Of a stretch of 64,000 bases of DNA, positions 33,667 through 42,338 are shown piece by piece. Below the pieces are notes generated by a model. That model had not been told where the DNA came from and searched no databases. It saw nothing but the letters and a program-made list of their open reading frames with translations. The position numbers and the translations under genes were made by a program. The DNA comes from Bosea sp. F3-2 (GTDB lineage: Bacteria > Pseudomonadota > Alphaproteobacteria > Rhizobiales > Beijerinckiaceae): NCBI RefSeq assembly GCF_008253865.1, contig NZ_CP042333.1, positions 1 to 64,000 on the forward strand. Direction: 5' to 3'. Position 1 is the first letter of the stretch. Every line of letters begins with the position of its first letter.

Positions 33667-34890
33667 TCAGCGCAGCTTGCGCGCCAGGACGTACATCGCA
33701 GCCGCCGCCAGGCCGGAGAGGGCAACCAGAAGCAACGTGCTCGGCATCAATCCGGCCCGTTTGAGCAGCATGGCGAAGAGGAGAGGCGCGGCAGCTTTTA
33801 CGACAAGCCCAGGTGCGGAGAGTTTACCCAGCATCGCCCCATAGCCGGCGGGACCGAAGAGCTTCAGCGGAACGGTCCCGCGCACGATCGAGCTCAAGCC
33901 CATGCTGATGCCGTATGCGATGGCGAAAAGACCTGCGAGTGCGGCGGTTGTGCCGCCGATCGTCAACAGGACAAATCCAATTGGCATCAATGCTGCCGAG
34001 GTCCAGGCGGTCGTGACCGGATCGATCGAGGTTCCGAACAACATTTCGATCAGGCGCCCGGCAACCTGGGAGGGACCGACCATCGCACCGATGCTGACAG
34101 CGACAGCCGCGCTCAGCCCCAGCCCTTGCAGCATTGTCAGCATATGGACCGACATGGCCGAGACGACGAAGCCCTGAAGCGAGAAGGATAGCGCCAGAAG
34201 TGCGAAGGCGTTGCGTCGGGCATTTCCCTCAAGGTAGCCCGCGAATGCGGCATCGGCGTTGCTGGCGGATGAGACAGGGTTCGCTGCACGGTGAGCCGGG
34301 TCCGGCAACAGCAGGCAGTGCAGCGGCGCGCATAGGGCGATCTGAAGCACTGCATAAATCCGATAGATATCGCGCCAGTCGAAGGAATGCAGCAGAGCGG
34401 TGGTCAAGGGCCAGAACAGTGTCGACGCAAAGCCCCCGATCAAGGTCAGCTGGCTAATCGCGCGCCTTGCGCCTGGACCGCGCGCCTGCGTCAGCGCCGT
34501 GAAAGCTGCATCATAGAGGACGAGGGTCGAAACGATCTCCAGGGCGATCATGGCCGCGAAATAGCCAACCGGACCGCGCGCCTCCGCCAAGCCGAGAAGC
34601 GAGAGGCCGGCAAGCACCGACCCGAGGGTCATCATCAGCCGGGTGCCGTAATGATCAATCAATCGCCCAGCAACGGGCGCGACAAGTCCGCCGATCAGCA
34701 GCCCCGCAGCGAACCCGCCATATGTCCACTCCGGGGACCAGCCGAAGCTTTCGGTCATCTTCGGAGCCAGTACGGCGAAGGCGTAGTACAGGCCGCCATA
34801 ACCAGCGACCTGTGTGACGCCGAGCGCCGTGATCAACGCGAGACCGCGCCCGCCGGTGGGAGCGGGTATAGGCAGCGACAGACTGGACAT
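33667..34890 (-). CDS. MFS transporter of the ars operon (ArsK-like)
   Basis: A 407-residue, 12-helix MFS protein. Conserved features include GVTQVAGYGGLYYAFAVLAP in helix 1 and the loop GRLIDHYGTRLMM (motif A). Its place between a flavoprotein and arsH, and its length, fit ArsK-type exporters of trivalent arsenicals and antimonials described in rhizobia. The specific name is an inference. It overlaps the upstream flavoprotein stop by 1 bp. Confidence 0.8.
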   Translation of the reverse strand: MSSLSLPIPAPTGGRGLALITALGVTQVAGYGGLYYAFAVLAPKMTESFGWSPEWTYGGFAAGLLIGGLVAPVAGRLIDHYGTRLMMTLGSVLAGLSLLGLAEARGPVGYFAAMIALEIVSTLVLYDAAFTALTQARGPGARRAISQLTLIGGFASTLFWPLTTALLHSFDWRDIYRIYAVLQIALCAPLHCLLLPDPAHRAANPVSSASNADAAFAGYLEGNARRNAFALLALSFSLQGFVVSAMSVHMLTMLQGLGLSAAVAVSIGAMVGPSQVAGRLIEMLFGTSIDPVTTAWTSAALMPIGFVLLTIGGTTAALAGLFAIAYGISMGLSSIVRGTVPLKLFGPAGYGAMLGKLSAPGLVVKAAAPLLFAMLLKRAGLMPSTLLLVALSGLAAAAMYVLARKLR

Positions 34891-36287
34891 CAGGCTTCGG
34901 CCGCCTCACGGGTGGTTTCGTGGGAGCTGGACGAGCATCCGCATCCTGCCTTCCCGGATTGCTTGGCGACCGCGTCATCGGCGCAGCAGGCATCGACGGC
35001 CGCAGGCGCGGGGCCTCCACAGCAGCTCGATGTCGAAGCCGCCGGCCCGCCGGGCGTCGCGCTGCAAACTCCGGTCTCGGGCAAGACGAGCTCAACGCGC
35101 CGGGCCGCGGCGTGATCGCCGGCGAGTTCTGCCACGATCGAGCGGACTTGTTCATGCCCCGTCGCGAGCAGGAAGGTTGGCGCTCGGCCATAGGACTTCA
35201 TGCCGGCGATGTAGAAGCCCGCCTCCGGATGGGCGAGCTCGGCGGCACCGTGCGGACGCACCGTTCCGCAGGAGTGGACGTTGGGATCGATCAGCGGCGC
35301 CAGGCTTGGCGGACATTCGAGCGCGGGATCGAGCTCGACGCGCAGCTCGCGCAGCAGAGCCAGTTCTGGGCGGAAACCGGTCGCGACGATGAGTTCGTCG
35401 ACGGTGACGGCCTGATTGCTTTCGTCGCTTGAGATTAGGCGCAGACCGGCGGCATCTCGCTCGATCTGTTCCAGCCGAAAGCCGGTATGGGTCCTGATGC
35501 GGCCCTGCTTGACGAGATCCGCGATCTGGAGACCGAGTTCGCCGCGGGCGGAGAGCTGGTCGGCGGCGCCGCCACCGAATGCCTTCGCCAGGATCGGCCC
35601 CCGATAGAGCCAGGTGATCTTGGTCGCGGGATTCTCGGCCTGAAGCTCGGATAGCGCGATGAGGGTGCCGATGGCCGAATGGCCTCCGCCGAGCACCGCG
35701 ACCTGTTTCCCTGCATAACGCGATCGAGCCGCTCCGGAGATGTTCGGCATCCCGTAGGCAATCTGCTCGCTCGCTTCGATCTCGCCGATTGCCGGCAAGC
35801 CGCCAACCCCAGCCGGGTTCGGCGAGAACCAGGTGCCGGACGCATCGATGACGGCATCGACGGCCAAGCCCGCGGGCGCACCGCCGTCGCGATAGCGCAC
35901 CAGCAATGGCGCATCCTCGCGTCCATCCGTCTTGGCCTTGTCGAAGCCCGCCCGGGAGACAGAGATCACCTCGGCATTGAGCTTGATCCGATCCCGCAGC
36001 CGTTCAGCAAGAGGGGCGACGTAATGGGAAATCAGGTCACCGCCCGTCGGATAACGATCGGGATCGGGCTGCGTCCAGCCCGACACCTTGAGGAGGCGCT
36101 CCGCCGCCTTGTCGATGTTGAACGCCCAGGGCGAGAACATCGGGACGTGAGCCCATTGCCGGATGGCATGCCCGACCGCCGGACCGCGCTCCAGGATTAC
36201 GGGAGATAGGTCACGTTCCAGCGCATGAGCAGCTGCAGCAAGTCCAACTGGCCCTGCTCCGATGATAGCGACGCTCTTCACTGCCAT
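34890..36287 (-). CDS. FAD/NAD(P)-binding oxidoreductase with cysteine-rich tail (ArsO-like)
   Basis: A 465-residue flavoprotein. The FAD Rossmann motif is VAIIGAGPVGLAAAAHALE at the N-terminus, a second nucleotide motif is VAVLGGGHSAIG near residue 190, and DELIVATGFRPE follows. The last 70 residues are unusual: three paired or clustered cysteine groups (TSSCCGGP, DACCADD, AGCGCSSS) in a low-complexity Ala/Gly/Ser linker. Flavin monooxygenase-like ArsO proteins occur in ars operons. The tail could hold As(III) or a metal. ATG 36287 is chosen for its RBS (GGGAG); 36293 is also possible. Confidence 0.8.
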   Translation of the reverse strand: MAVKSVAIIGAGPVGLAAAAHALERDLSPVILERGPAVGHAIRQWAHVPMFSPWAFNIDKAAERLLKVSGWTQPDPDRYPTGGDLISHYVAPLAERLRDRIKLNAEVISVSRAGFDKAKTDGREDAPLLVRYRDGGAPAGLAVDAVIDASGTWFSPNPAGVGGLPAIGEIEASEQIAYGMPNISGAARSRYAGKQVAVLGGGHSAIGTLIALSELQAENPATKITWLYRGPILAKAFGGGAADQLSARGELGLQIADLVKQGRIRTHTGFRLEQIERDAAGLRLISSDESNQAVTVDELIVATGFRPELALLRELRVELDPALECPPSLAPLIDPNVHSCGTVRPHGAAELAHPEAGFYIAGMKSYGRAPTFLLATGHEQVRSIVAELAGDHAAARRVELVLPETGVCSATPGGPAASTSSCCGGPAPAAVDACCADDAVAKQSGKAGCGCSSSSHETTREAAEA

Positions 36288-36305
36288 CTTCATCTCCCGC
36301 TGTCA

Positions 36306-36326
36306 TTCTAGAAATATCGAAATAGT
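36306..36326. promoter_or_regulatory. Second ArsR-type site between arsR and the flavoprotein gene
   Basis: TTCTAGAAATATCGAAATAG repeats the half-sites TAGAAAT and GAAATAG seen at 36697-36719. The same repressor probably acts here on an internal promoter, or the site is a remnant of one. Confidence 0.5.
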
Positions 36327-36338
36327 AGGCATGGCAAC

Positions 36339-36656
36339 TCACGCTGCGCTTTGTTTGGAGACACACTGGCTGTCGACGCAGCACTCGGCGACGAGAAACT
36401 CGACGAGGGCATTCATCCGGTCATAGTTGGCGCGGCAGATGAGGCTCGTGCCGTCGCGTTCCTGACTTATCAGACCGACGATGACGAGCGCTTTCACGTG
36501 ATGGGAGAGCGTCGAAGCCGCAACCTCCAGCCGCTGCTGGCACTGGCCGACCGACAACCCCTCATGTCCGGCCCTAACAAGAAGACGGTAGAGCGAAAGC
36601 CGCGTCGGATTGCCGAGGGCTTCGAGTTGAGCAGCAGCGTTCTGTGTCGTGATCAT
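36339..36656 (-). CDS. arsR: ArsR-family repressor heading the flavoprotein-MFS-arsH operon
   Basis: A 105-residue protein from ATG 36656 (the longer frame to 36710 crosses the operator). It has a winged helix (LEALGNPTRLSLYRLLVRA, VAASTLSHHVKALVIVGLI) and a C-terminal arsenite site with paired Cys, AECCVDSQC (CC-x4-C). This resembles the Cys95/96/102-type site known from Acidithiobacillus ArsR. It controls the leftward operon through the flanking dyads. Confidence 0.9.
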   Translation of the reverse strand: MITTQNAAAQLEALGNPTRLSLYRLLVRAGHEGLSVGQCQQRLEVAASTLSHHVKALVIVGLISQERDGTSLICRANYDRMNALVEFLVAECCVDSQCVSKQSAA

Positions 36657-36696
36657 GAAGGGAGTTTGGCGCGGGCGTCGCATCGAGTCAATTCGT

Positions 36697-36716
36697 ATTT
36701 CTAGAATCATAGAAAT
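36697..36716. promoter_or_regulatory. ArsR operator dyad
   Basis: ATTTCTA-GAATCA-TAGAAAT is a perfect 7-bp inverted repeat located 41-60 bp before the arsR start, where the promoter would be. Its half-site TAGAAAT recurs at 36309. Confidence 0.7.
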
Positions 36717-36831
36717 AGATAACGCCGAGCGGTCTAGGCTGGTGGACGGCCACTGACACAGCAGGTGAAATGGCCGTCACAAATTGTGTGGTTATTGATT
36801 CGAGAGAACACGATCAGGGCAGGATCCAGCG

Positions 36832-38109
36832 ATGCGCCCGCTTCTCATTCCCTACGCGATCGACGTCGAGCGCCACGTGAAGATCTCGGCCTCCGACATC
36901 GCCGAGATGATGGAGGATCCAAGCTCGACAGTTCGTCTCCAGGCGACTGCCCACCTCAGCACGAGAACACGTCGCCCGCTAAAGTTCACCTGCCCGGCGT
37001 GTGGACAGCAGCTTTATCCGCATGCTCCCGTTTTCAATGGGACGCGGTACTTTTGGTCGCACTTGCCACGCGGGGCGTATGAATGCCCGCTGGAAGTCAA
37101 ACGGAAGCTGACCCCCGACCAGATCAACGCGCGAATTTTCCATGGCCGGCAGGAAGGCGAGACACATAAGAACCTGGTTGCTTTGCTTGCGCGGCTTGCG
37201 GAGGCCGATCCAAACGTCGGTTCGGTTACCCTCGGAGCTTACGAACGCCCGACTGACGAAATGCGCTCCGAGTTCCCTTTCGGCCGCTTTCCCGACATTC
37301 AGTTTGAATGTGAAGGCAAGAAGGTCATCCTCGAGGCCCAACTCGCCACCATCACGCTGCATGGGATCAATGGCCGGCGGGCCTTCTACGATCGGATGGG
37401 AACGGCTCTCCTCTGGGTGATGCAGAACTTCGACCCGACCGGACCGATGCGAGCCTCCGTTCGAGATATCATCGCAGACCAGGGCGGCTTGTTGTTCTCG
37501 GTCGATAGCGAGGTGATAGCGGAATGCGAAGCTGACGGAGGTTTTCGGCTGCGAGCGTGGACATACAACGCTGAGCGAGAGGAGCCTTGGGATTCAAGCA
37601 TCGTCACGATTGCAGAGGCGGCGGCTCGTGCGCGGCCGAGGCGATGGGCCGATGATTTCAAGGAGCGATGGGTAAAGACCTATCAAGGTGGATATTACCA
37701 TATGCCGGGCCTGCCGGACCCATACGACATGCTCAACGAGGCCGCCGAACAGGCGGCTCTGCCACCGTTTGGGCCGAACAGCGGCTCGGCCTGCATCCTT
37801 TCACTGGTGAGGCTCCTGATTTCGTTGGAAGCCGGAGTGGTCACAGGTTCTGGTCACCCCAAGCTGATTTCCATCGCGAACGACTTCGATTCCAACGGCG
37901 GCCATCGAGCGCTGACACTCGTGCGCAAGGCAATCGAGCATTGGCAGCCGCACCTTCTTGAGCGCAATTCGATGCAGAACGCCCTTCAAAGAGCCCAAGA
38001 GAAGATGAGGGCAGAAGGTGCCAAGGAATGGGGACGTCGTAGCGCAATCGGCCGATTGCGCGAGGTGCTGTTCCCGGATTGGATCCTCAGCGCGCCTTCA
38101 GCCAAGTAG
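36832..38109 (+). CDS. DUF6035-like (CoiA-type) putative nuclease
   Basis: A 425-residue protein. A Cys-pair zinc-like knuckle (FTCPACGQQLYPHAPVF) near residue 60 and a following HL segment resemble the start of CoiA competence proteins. The nuclease-like core is FPDIQFECEGKKVILEAQLA at about 145-170, a PD...E-x-Q variant of PD-(D/E)XK. I recall the family as DUF6035. The gene stands alone, converging on tniQ, and is probably cargo of the Tn7-like element. A defence or DNA-uptake role is unproven. Confidence 0.7.
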   Translation: MRPLLIPYAIDVERHVKISASDIAEMMEDPSSTVRLQATAHLSTRTRRPLKFTCPACGQQLYPHAPVFNGTRYFWSHLPRGAYECPLEVKRKLTPDQINARIFHGRQEGETHKNLVALLARLAEADPNVGSVTLGAYERPTDEMRSEFPFGRFPDIQFECEGKKVILEAQLATITLHGINGRRAFYDRMGTALLWVMQNFDPTGPMRASVRDIIADQGGLLFSVDSEVIAECEADGGFRLRAWTYNAEREEPWDSSIVTIAEAAARARPRRWADDFKERWVKTYQGGYYHMPGLPDPYDMLNEAAEQAALPPFGPNSGSACILSLVRLLISLEAGVVTGSGHPKLISIANDFDSNGGHRALTLVRKAIEHWQPHLLERNSMQNALQRAQEKMRAEGAKEWGRRSAIGRLREVLFPDWILSAPSAK

Positions 38110-38199
38110 ATCCAGGCCATCGCTCGGCTCGTCATCCGACGCACGTCCAGAGACTATCATAGTGTCTGTCGCGCATGACCTTTAGGCCAGCGGGCGCGT

Positions 38200-39036
38200 C
38201 TAGCGGACCATGCTATCCCGAATACGCTTGATCCAGTCGCCTACATTGCCGGCATGAACACGGTCGAGAAGCGCCTCGAGGCGCCCCTCGCATATCAGGC
38301 GAAAGCCGTGAGCTCGTGCCTTGGCGGCATCCATATGAAGATCGTAGAGCCACGCATTCGGGTCATCATAGCCCAAGAGGTCGAGCACGGCGGTCCGCTC
38401 GATGACCTGAATTGCCTGCCGAAGCTGCAAGCCGTGGAGCGCTGGCGGACTCGCGGAAAGATCGCCAACGCCGAGCTGCGCAAGAAACCAGCGGTCGAGT
38501 TCGACAACATCGCTGTCGGCTTCTTCAACCGCTACCGCAGCGACGTCACCGTGGTCGCATGCGAAGCATCGCGCGAGCAGACCGTCCTTCCAGCTGAGAG
38601 GTCGTCCGCAGCTGCAATGCGAGGCTAGCCGTCGCAGATGCCGGGGGCAGGTGGCGATGAAGGCGAGATCCCACCAGAAGCGATGATGATGAGACTCGTT
38701 GAGGCAGTCAGGGCAAAACCTTCGCGGCGACTTCAAAAGATCGTCTCTGGAGTCAAGGACGTGCTCGCGCACGCGGATCGCTCGGCCTGAGCCGCCCCGA
38801 AAAGCGCTTCGTTCGAGGTCAGCCATCGGGCATTTGGAAATCTCGGCGAGCGCATGTAGATCACGGCCGTTCCAAACCCTCTCGCAACGCACTCCGGTCA
38901 GGGTTCGCATTATGGCGCTCCTGGCGAGACCATTGGTGTCGCACAGACGAAGGTATAAGCCGTGCGCCGGCTCCTCGGAGCGCAGCACTGGTGTCCAGCG
39001 CGGTGGCGCCCACGACAACTGATCAGTTGAGCTCAC
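38200..39036 (-). CDS. tniQ: TniQ/TnsD-like target-selection protein
   Basis: A 278-residue protein with the TniQ zinc-finger series CPDC (FCPDCLNE), CPRH, CSCG and CFACDHG at residues 105-165. It is shorter than TnsD and than most TniQ proteins (about 400 or more), ending soon after a helical segment, so it is a minimal or C-terminally shortened version. ATGA overlap with tnsC. It would choose the insertion site and recruit TnsC. No Cas12k or Cascade genes are present, so RNA-guided targeting is not indicated. Confidence 0.85.
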   Translation of the reverse strand: MSSTDQLSWAPPRWTPVLRSEEPAHGLYLRLCDTNGLARSAIMRTLTGVRCERVWNGRDLHALAEISKCPMADLERSAFRGGSGRAIRVREHVLDSRDDLLKSPRRFCPDCLNESHHHRFWWDLAFIATCPRHLRRLASHCSCGRPLSWKDGLLARCFACDHGDVAAVAVEEADSDVVELDRWFLAQLGVGDLSASPPALHGLQLRQAIQVIERTAVLDLLGYDDPNAWLYDLHMDAAKARAHGFRLICEGRLEALLDRVHAGNVGDWIKRIRDSMVR

Positions 39037-40151
39037 AGGCCGCGGGCTCCGAACGCGGTCCGGTTTCGCTTCCCCCGTGAACGTCGCTTTTCGGCGCTGA
39101 CGATGCGATCCTTCCGAGCCGCGGCCACCAGAGCCGGGAGCGTTTCCAGCTCCTCAGTGGTCATTCGGAATGGATTCTCCTGATCGGCGATCAGGAGTTT
39201 GTCGCGCAGGTAGTTTTCGAAGACCAGTCGGTTGAGGCTGGGCAGATTGCGCTCGATCGCATAGCGCGCCGCCAAGCGCACGATCGTGGCGATGCGGCCT
39301 TCATAACCATCGCAGTACGTGCCGAGCGGCAGAAAGACGTCGGGCTCCCCAAGGGCACTCGGCGTATCGAAAGGCAATTCCTTGTTCAGGGTCGCGCAAT
39401 AGGTTGCGAGCGACGAGCTCCGCTCTGCCGTAATGTCGTGTGGTCTGACGACATGCACTTCGCCGCCGAGCCACTCGGCCTGAGGATTGGCGTCCTTGAT
39501 CTCGATGGTGTGTTCAAGACCGACACACAGAACTTGAGCTTGGCCCGTCTTGGCCAGAACCTTGAAGACGTCCGCTCCCTCGTAGGCGGCGGAGGTTTTG
39601 CCCTTCTCGCAGATGTGCTGGGTATCGTCGAATACCACGAGGCGGGTCGCCTGGCCCTTCAATTGGCGGCCGAGTGCCAATTGCCGCTCGGCGAACGTCG
39701 CGGATCTCGGCAATTTGATGTCGAAGGCGAGCAACACGTCGTTCAGCAGGCCGTTGAATGTCGGGGCTTTGGGCACGTAGATCTTGACGATGGGACGCTC
39801 CCACCCGTTCGGCGTCTTCACCAGGACCGAGACCATCGCCTCGGAATCGCGCTGGTCATCAAGAAGCTGGCTTACTATCTGGCCGCCGGTTTCCTCCGCC
39901 GTTTCCGCGATCACCTCGTTGATCGCCGTCGTCTTGCCAGCGCGGGTTTCACCGAGCAGGAATGCGATCTCACCTTCTGGGGCGGTGAGATGGCTGGCCA
40001 TCAACGTCTGAATAAAGGAGATCGAGCTCTGCAGGCTGGGCGTCACGGCGACGAACTTTCCGATGTGGCTAAGACGCTGGGAAATGGAAGCATCGCTCCA
40101 GTGGTGGGATCGCAAAGGCCTCGCGGTGGCGCGCTCAATAAGGGGCTGCAT
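39033..40151 (-). CDS. tnsC: TnsC/TniB-like AAA+ transposition regulator
   Basis: A 372-residue AAA+ protein. Walker A is LLGETRAGKTT at residues 66-76, Walker B is RLVVFDDTQHI, and the C-terminal segment contains NRLVFENYLRDKLL. TnsC/TniB ATPases bridge the target selector (TniQ) and the TnsAB transposase. It overlaps tniQ by 4 bp and follows tnsB by 21 bp, giving the order tnsA-tnsB-tnsC-tniQ leftward. Confidence 0.9.
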   Translation of the reverse strand: MQPLIERATARPLRSHHWSDASISQRLSHIGKFVAVTPSLQSSISFIQTLMASHLTAPEGEIAFLLGETRAGKTTAINEVIAETAEETGGQIVSQLLDDQRDSEAMVSVLVKTPNGWERPIVKIYVPKAPTFNGLLNDVLLAFDIKLPRSATFAERQLALGRQLKGQATRLVVFDDTQHICEKGKTSAAYEGADVFKVLAKTGQAQVLCVGLEHTIEIKDANPQAEWLGGEVHVVRPHDITAERSSSLATYCATLNKELPFDTPSALGEPDVFLPLGTYCDGYEGRIATIVRLAARYAIERNLPSLNRLVFENYLRDKLLIADQENPFRMTTEELETLPALVAAARKDRIVSAEKRRSRGKRNRTAFGARGL

Positions 40152-40172
40152 GGAGGGGGGCTTTCGAGTTGG

Positions 40173-42338
40173 TCATCGGCGACGTCGGCCGACATAGGTT
40201 TGGGGAGATGGCAGGGGCTGCACATCTGGTTCCGGCAATGCGGCAGGCGCTGAAAGCGCGATGGGGGGAGGGGGCTGCCAATCCCCGGGATAGCGCCCTG
40301 TCTCATCCCGCTTTGGATACGGGTCGACGGGCCGCAGCACGGCATCGCGATACGGGCCGTTCGGATCCGGAGCAGGGGAAAGAACGGGCCCATCGAGATT
40401 GTGGGTTCCGACCGCCTGCGCACTGGCCTGTGGATCGTGGCGTTCACCATGAATGTGCTCGACCGCCCGAGACCCTTCCGTGATGAAGGCCGCGATCGGC
40501 TTCGGAATGACGCCGTTCTGGCGCCGGCGCTTTTCGACAAAATCGAACTGAGCTTGGCTGCCGCGCGCGAGCTTTAGCTCGTAGTCCTCATCGACGACCC
40601 GTGCATCGTCAGTTCTCTCCTTGAGAAACTCGTACTGGCTGAGCGTCATGTTTTCGATCGAGCGCTCGGCCATCAGGTCGCCTTCGATCCAAGCATGTGT
40701 GTCTGGATCGAGGACGTAGGCCTTTCGGAGATCCTTAGGATCGATGCGGATCAGGACGTCAGAAGACCGTCCGATCCTTTCTCGCAGAGCGCGGAAAGCG
40801 TTCGAGTTCCAACGCAGATTTTTGTGGCGGACGCCCTCCCGGCGCAGCTTACAGGAAACGACCTTTCCGACGAGCGGGGCGATGAGTTCCTTAGGCGGCG
40901 CCGGTTTCTGGCCAACCTCGTCCATCCCCTCCCGCCACAGCTCGGCAGGAATCTTGTTGGTCCTGGAATTGGGAGTGCGGTTATGTGTATCGACCACCCA
41001 TCTGATGACGACGTACCGAACATCATTGAGTGAGAAGATCGCGTCGTCTTGTGATTTGTATTTGCCGCGTTTCTGAGGGTTCGAGAACGTCGTTCCGTTC
41101 AGACTATGCATGCGTTCGCGATTGAGGCGGTGAAACTGCCCCTCGATCGTGCCCTTCTTGTCGCCGCTGGCTTTCGGCAGCTGGAGCAGCCTCATGTTGA
41201 GGGCTGCTTCGGTCGCGGCCATCGAAGCCGAGAGAAATTCAGATCCCTGGTCGACGATGAGGACATCGGGCGCCCCGAAGCATGGCCAGTCGAACTGGAA
41301 TGGCTCTCCGTCGTACTCCGCCCAGCGCTGAAGTTCCTCGTCCTTGGGCAGGACGGCATGTCGCAGAGCTTCCATGACCGAGACCCAAGACGGTGGAACG
41401 AAGGAAATCGAGAAGCCCAGCACCATCTGCGAGAAGCGATCGATGAGCATGGTGAGCCAAGGCCTGCCGAGAACGACGCCTCCTTCCATGACCATGACGT
41501 CAAGCGGTGTATGGTCGGCCTCGACCTCTGCAAGCGGATACTCACCCGTGGGGCCAGCCCCTGTCAGGCGCAAAAGCCGCTCCGCTTCCGCCCGCCCTTC
41601 TCGTTTGACCAGGATCTCCCATCTCCCGCGCTTGGCGAGGACAGATTCCACGACCTTACGTCCGATCACCTCCTTGCTGGTTCCAGGCAGAGCAAGTCGC
41701 TCGTCGGCGGCGCGGATTCGAATGAGAGTGCGTGCGCGCAGCAGGGTCTGGCGGACGCTGTTCTTGAACGGGGACGCGTAAGTTTGATCGATCGCCTTGT
41801 TGATCTCTTCGTAGATCCACGGCTCGTAGCGAGCCTCGTGATCTCCACGCGCCGCGAGGTTCGGAACGAGGGCCCGCACATCGCAACCAGCCGCCACCCA
41901 ACGCAGATACCAATCCCTGGCAGTCCGGAAGTTAGGCACCTCGATCAGATTGCCCGGCTCTTTGTCCGCTGCGCTTTGAAGAACGGGCAGAACGATCGCG
42001 CTCTTGTCCCTGTGAGCCAGGGGCAAGTCGAAAATCGCGCGAACGAACGCGTGGCGCGCCGTTGCGGTGAGTTTCTGAGACTCCGAAAAGCTCCCCCAAT
42101 CGCGCTGCAAGTTCGCCAGAACATCGGTCGAGAGGGCGGAATATCGCGCGTCGGTCGTCAGCTGCTCGCGCCGCATCATTTCGAGCTGTCGCCCGAAGCT
42201 CAGCATCATCTCGCTTCCGTCATCGGCTGCCGTGAAGATCCGGCCGTTGGCCGTCGTTTCGCCGACGATATAGCAGCGACCAAAGATTCGGACCTTGCTT
42301 CCCGGGGTGAGGCGCGGCGGTGCGATATGCGTCCTCAT
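40173..42338 (-). CDS. tnsB: TnsB/TniA-like DDE transposase
   Basis: A 721-residue protein. The rve catalytic residues are visible: Asp in EVEADHTPLDVMVM, Asp in LIVDQGSEFLSAS, and Glu in KGTIEGQFHRLNRE. A Mu-type C-terminal beta-barrel follows. The length fits TnsB of Tn7-like elements. It joins the 3' transposon ends to target DNA. ATGA overlap with tnsA. A large plus-strand frame opposite it is a shadow. Confidence 0.92.
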   Translation of the reverse strand: MRTHIAPPRLTPGSKVRIFGRCYIVGETTANGRIFTAADDGSEMMLSFGRQLEMMRREQLTTDARYSALSTDVLANLQRDWGSFSESQKLTATARHAFVRAIFDLPLAHRDKSAIVLPVLQSAADKEPGNLIEVPNFRTARDWYLRWVAAGCDVRALVPNLAARGDHEARYEPWIYEEINKAIDQTYASPFKNSVRQTLLRARTLIRIRAADERLALPGTSKEVIGRKVVESVLAKRGRWEILVKREGRAEAERLLRLTGAGPTGEYPLAEVEADHTPLDVMVMEGGVVLGRPWLTMLIDRFSQMVLGFSISFVPPSWVSVMEALRHAVLPKDEELQRWAEYDGEPFQFDWPCFGAPDVLIVDQGSEFLSASMAATEAALNMRLLQLPKASGDKKGTIEGQFHRLNRERMHSLNGTTFSNPQKRGKYKSQDDAIFSLNDVRYVVIRWVVDTHNRTPNSRTNKIPAELWREGMDEVGQKPAPPKELIAPLVGKVVSCKLRREGVRHKNLRWNSNAFRALRERIGRSSDVLIRIDPKDLRKAYVLDPDTHAWIEGDLMAERSIENMTLSQYEFLKERTDDARVVDEDYELKLARGSQAQFDFVEKRRRQNGVIPKPIAAFITEGSRAVEHIHGERHDPQASAQAVGTHNLDGPVLSPAPDPNGPYRDAVLRPVDPYPKRDETGRYPGDWQPPPPIALSAPAALPEPDVQPLPSPQTYVGRRRR

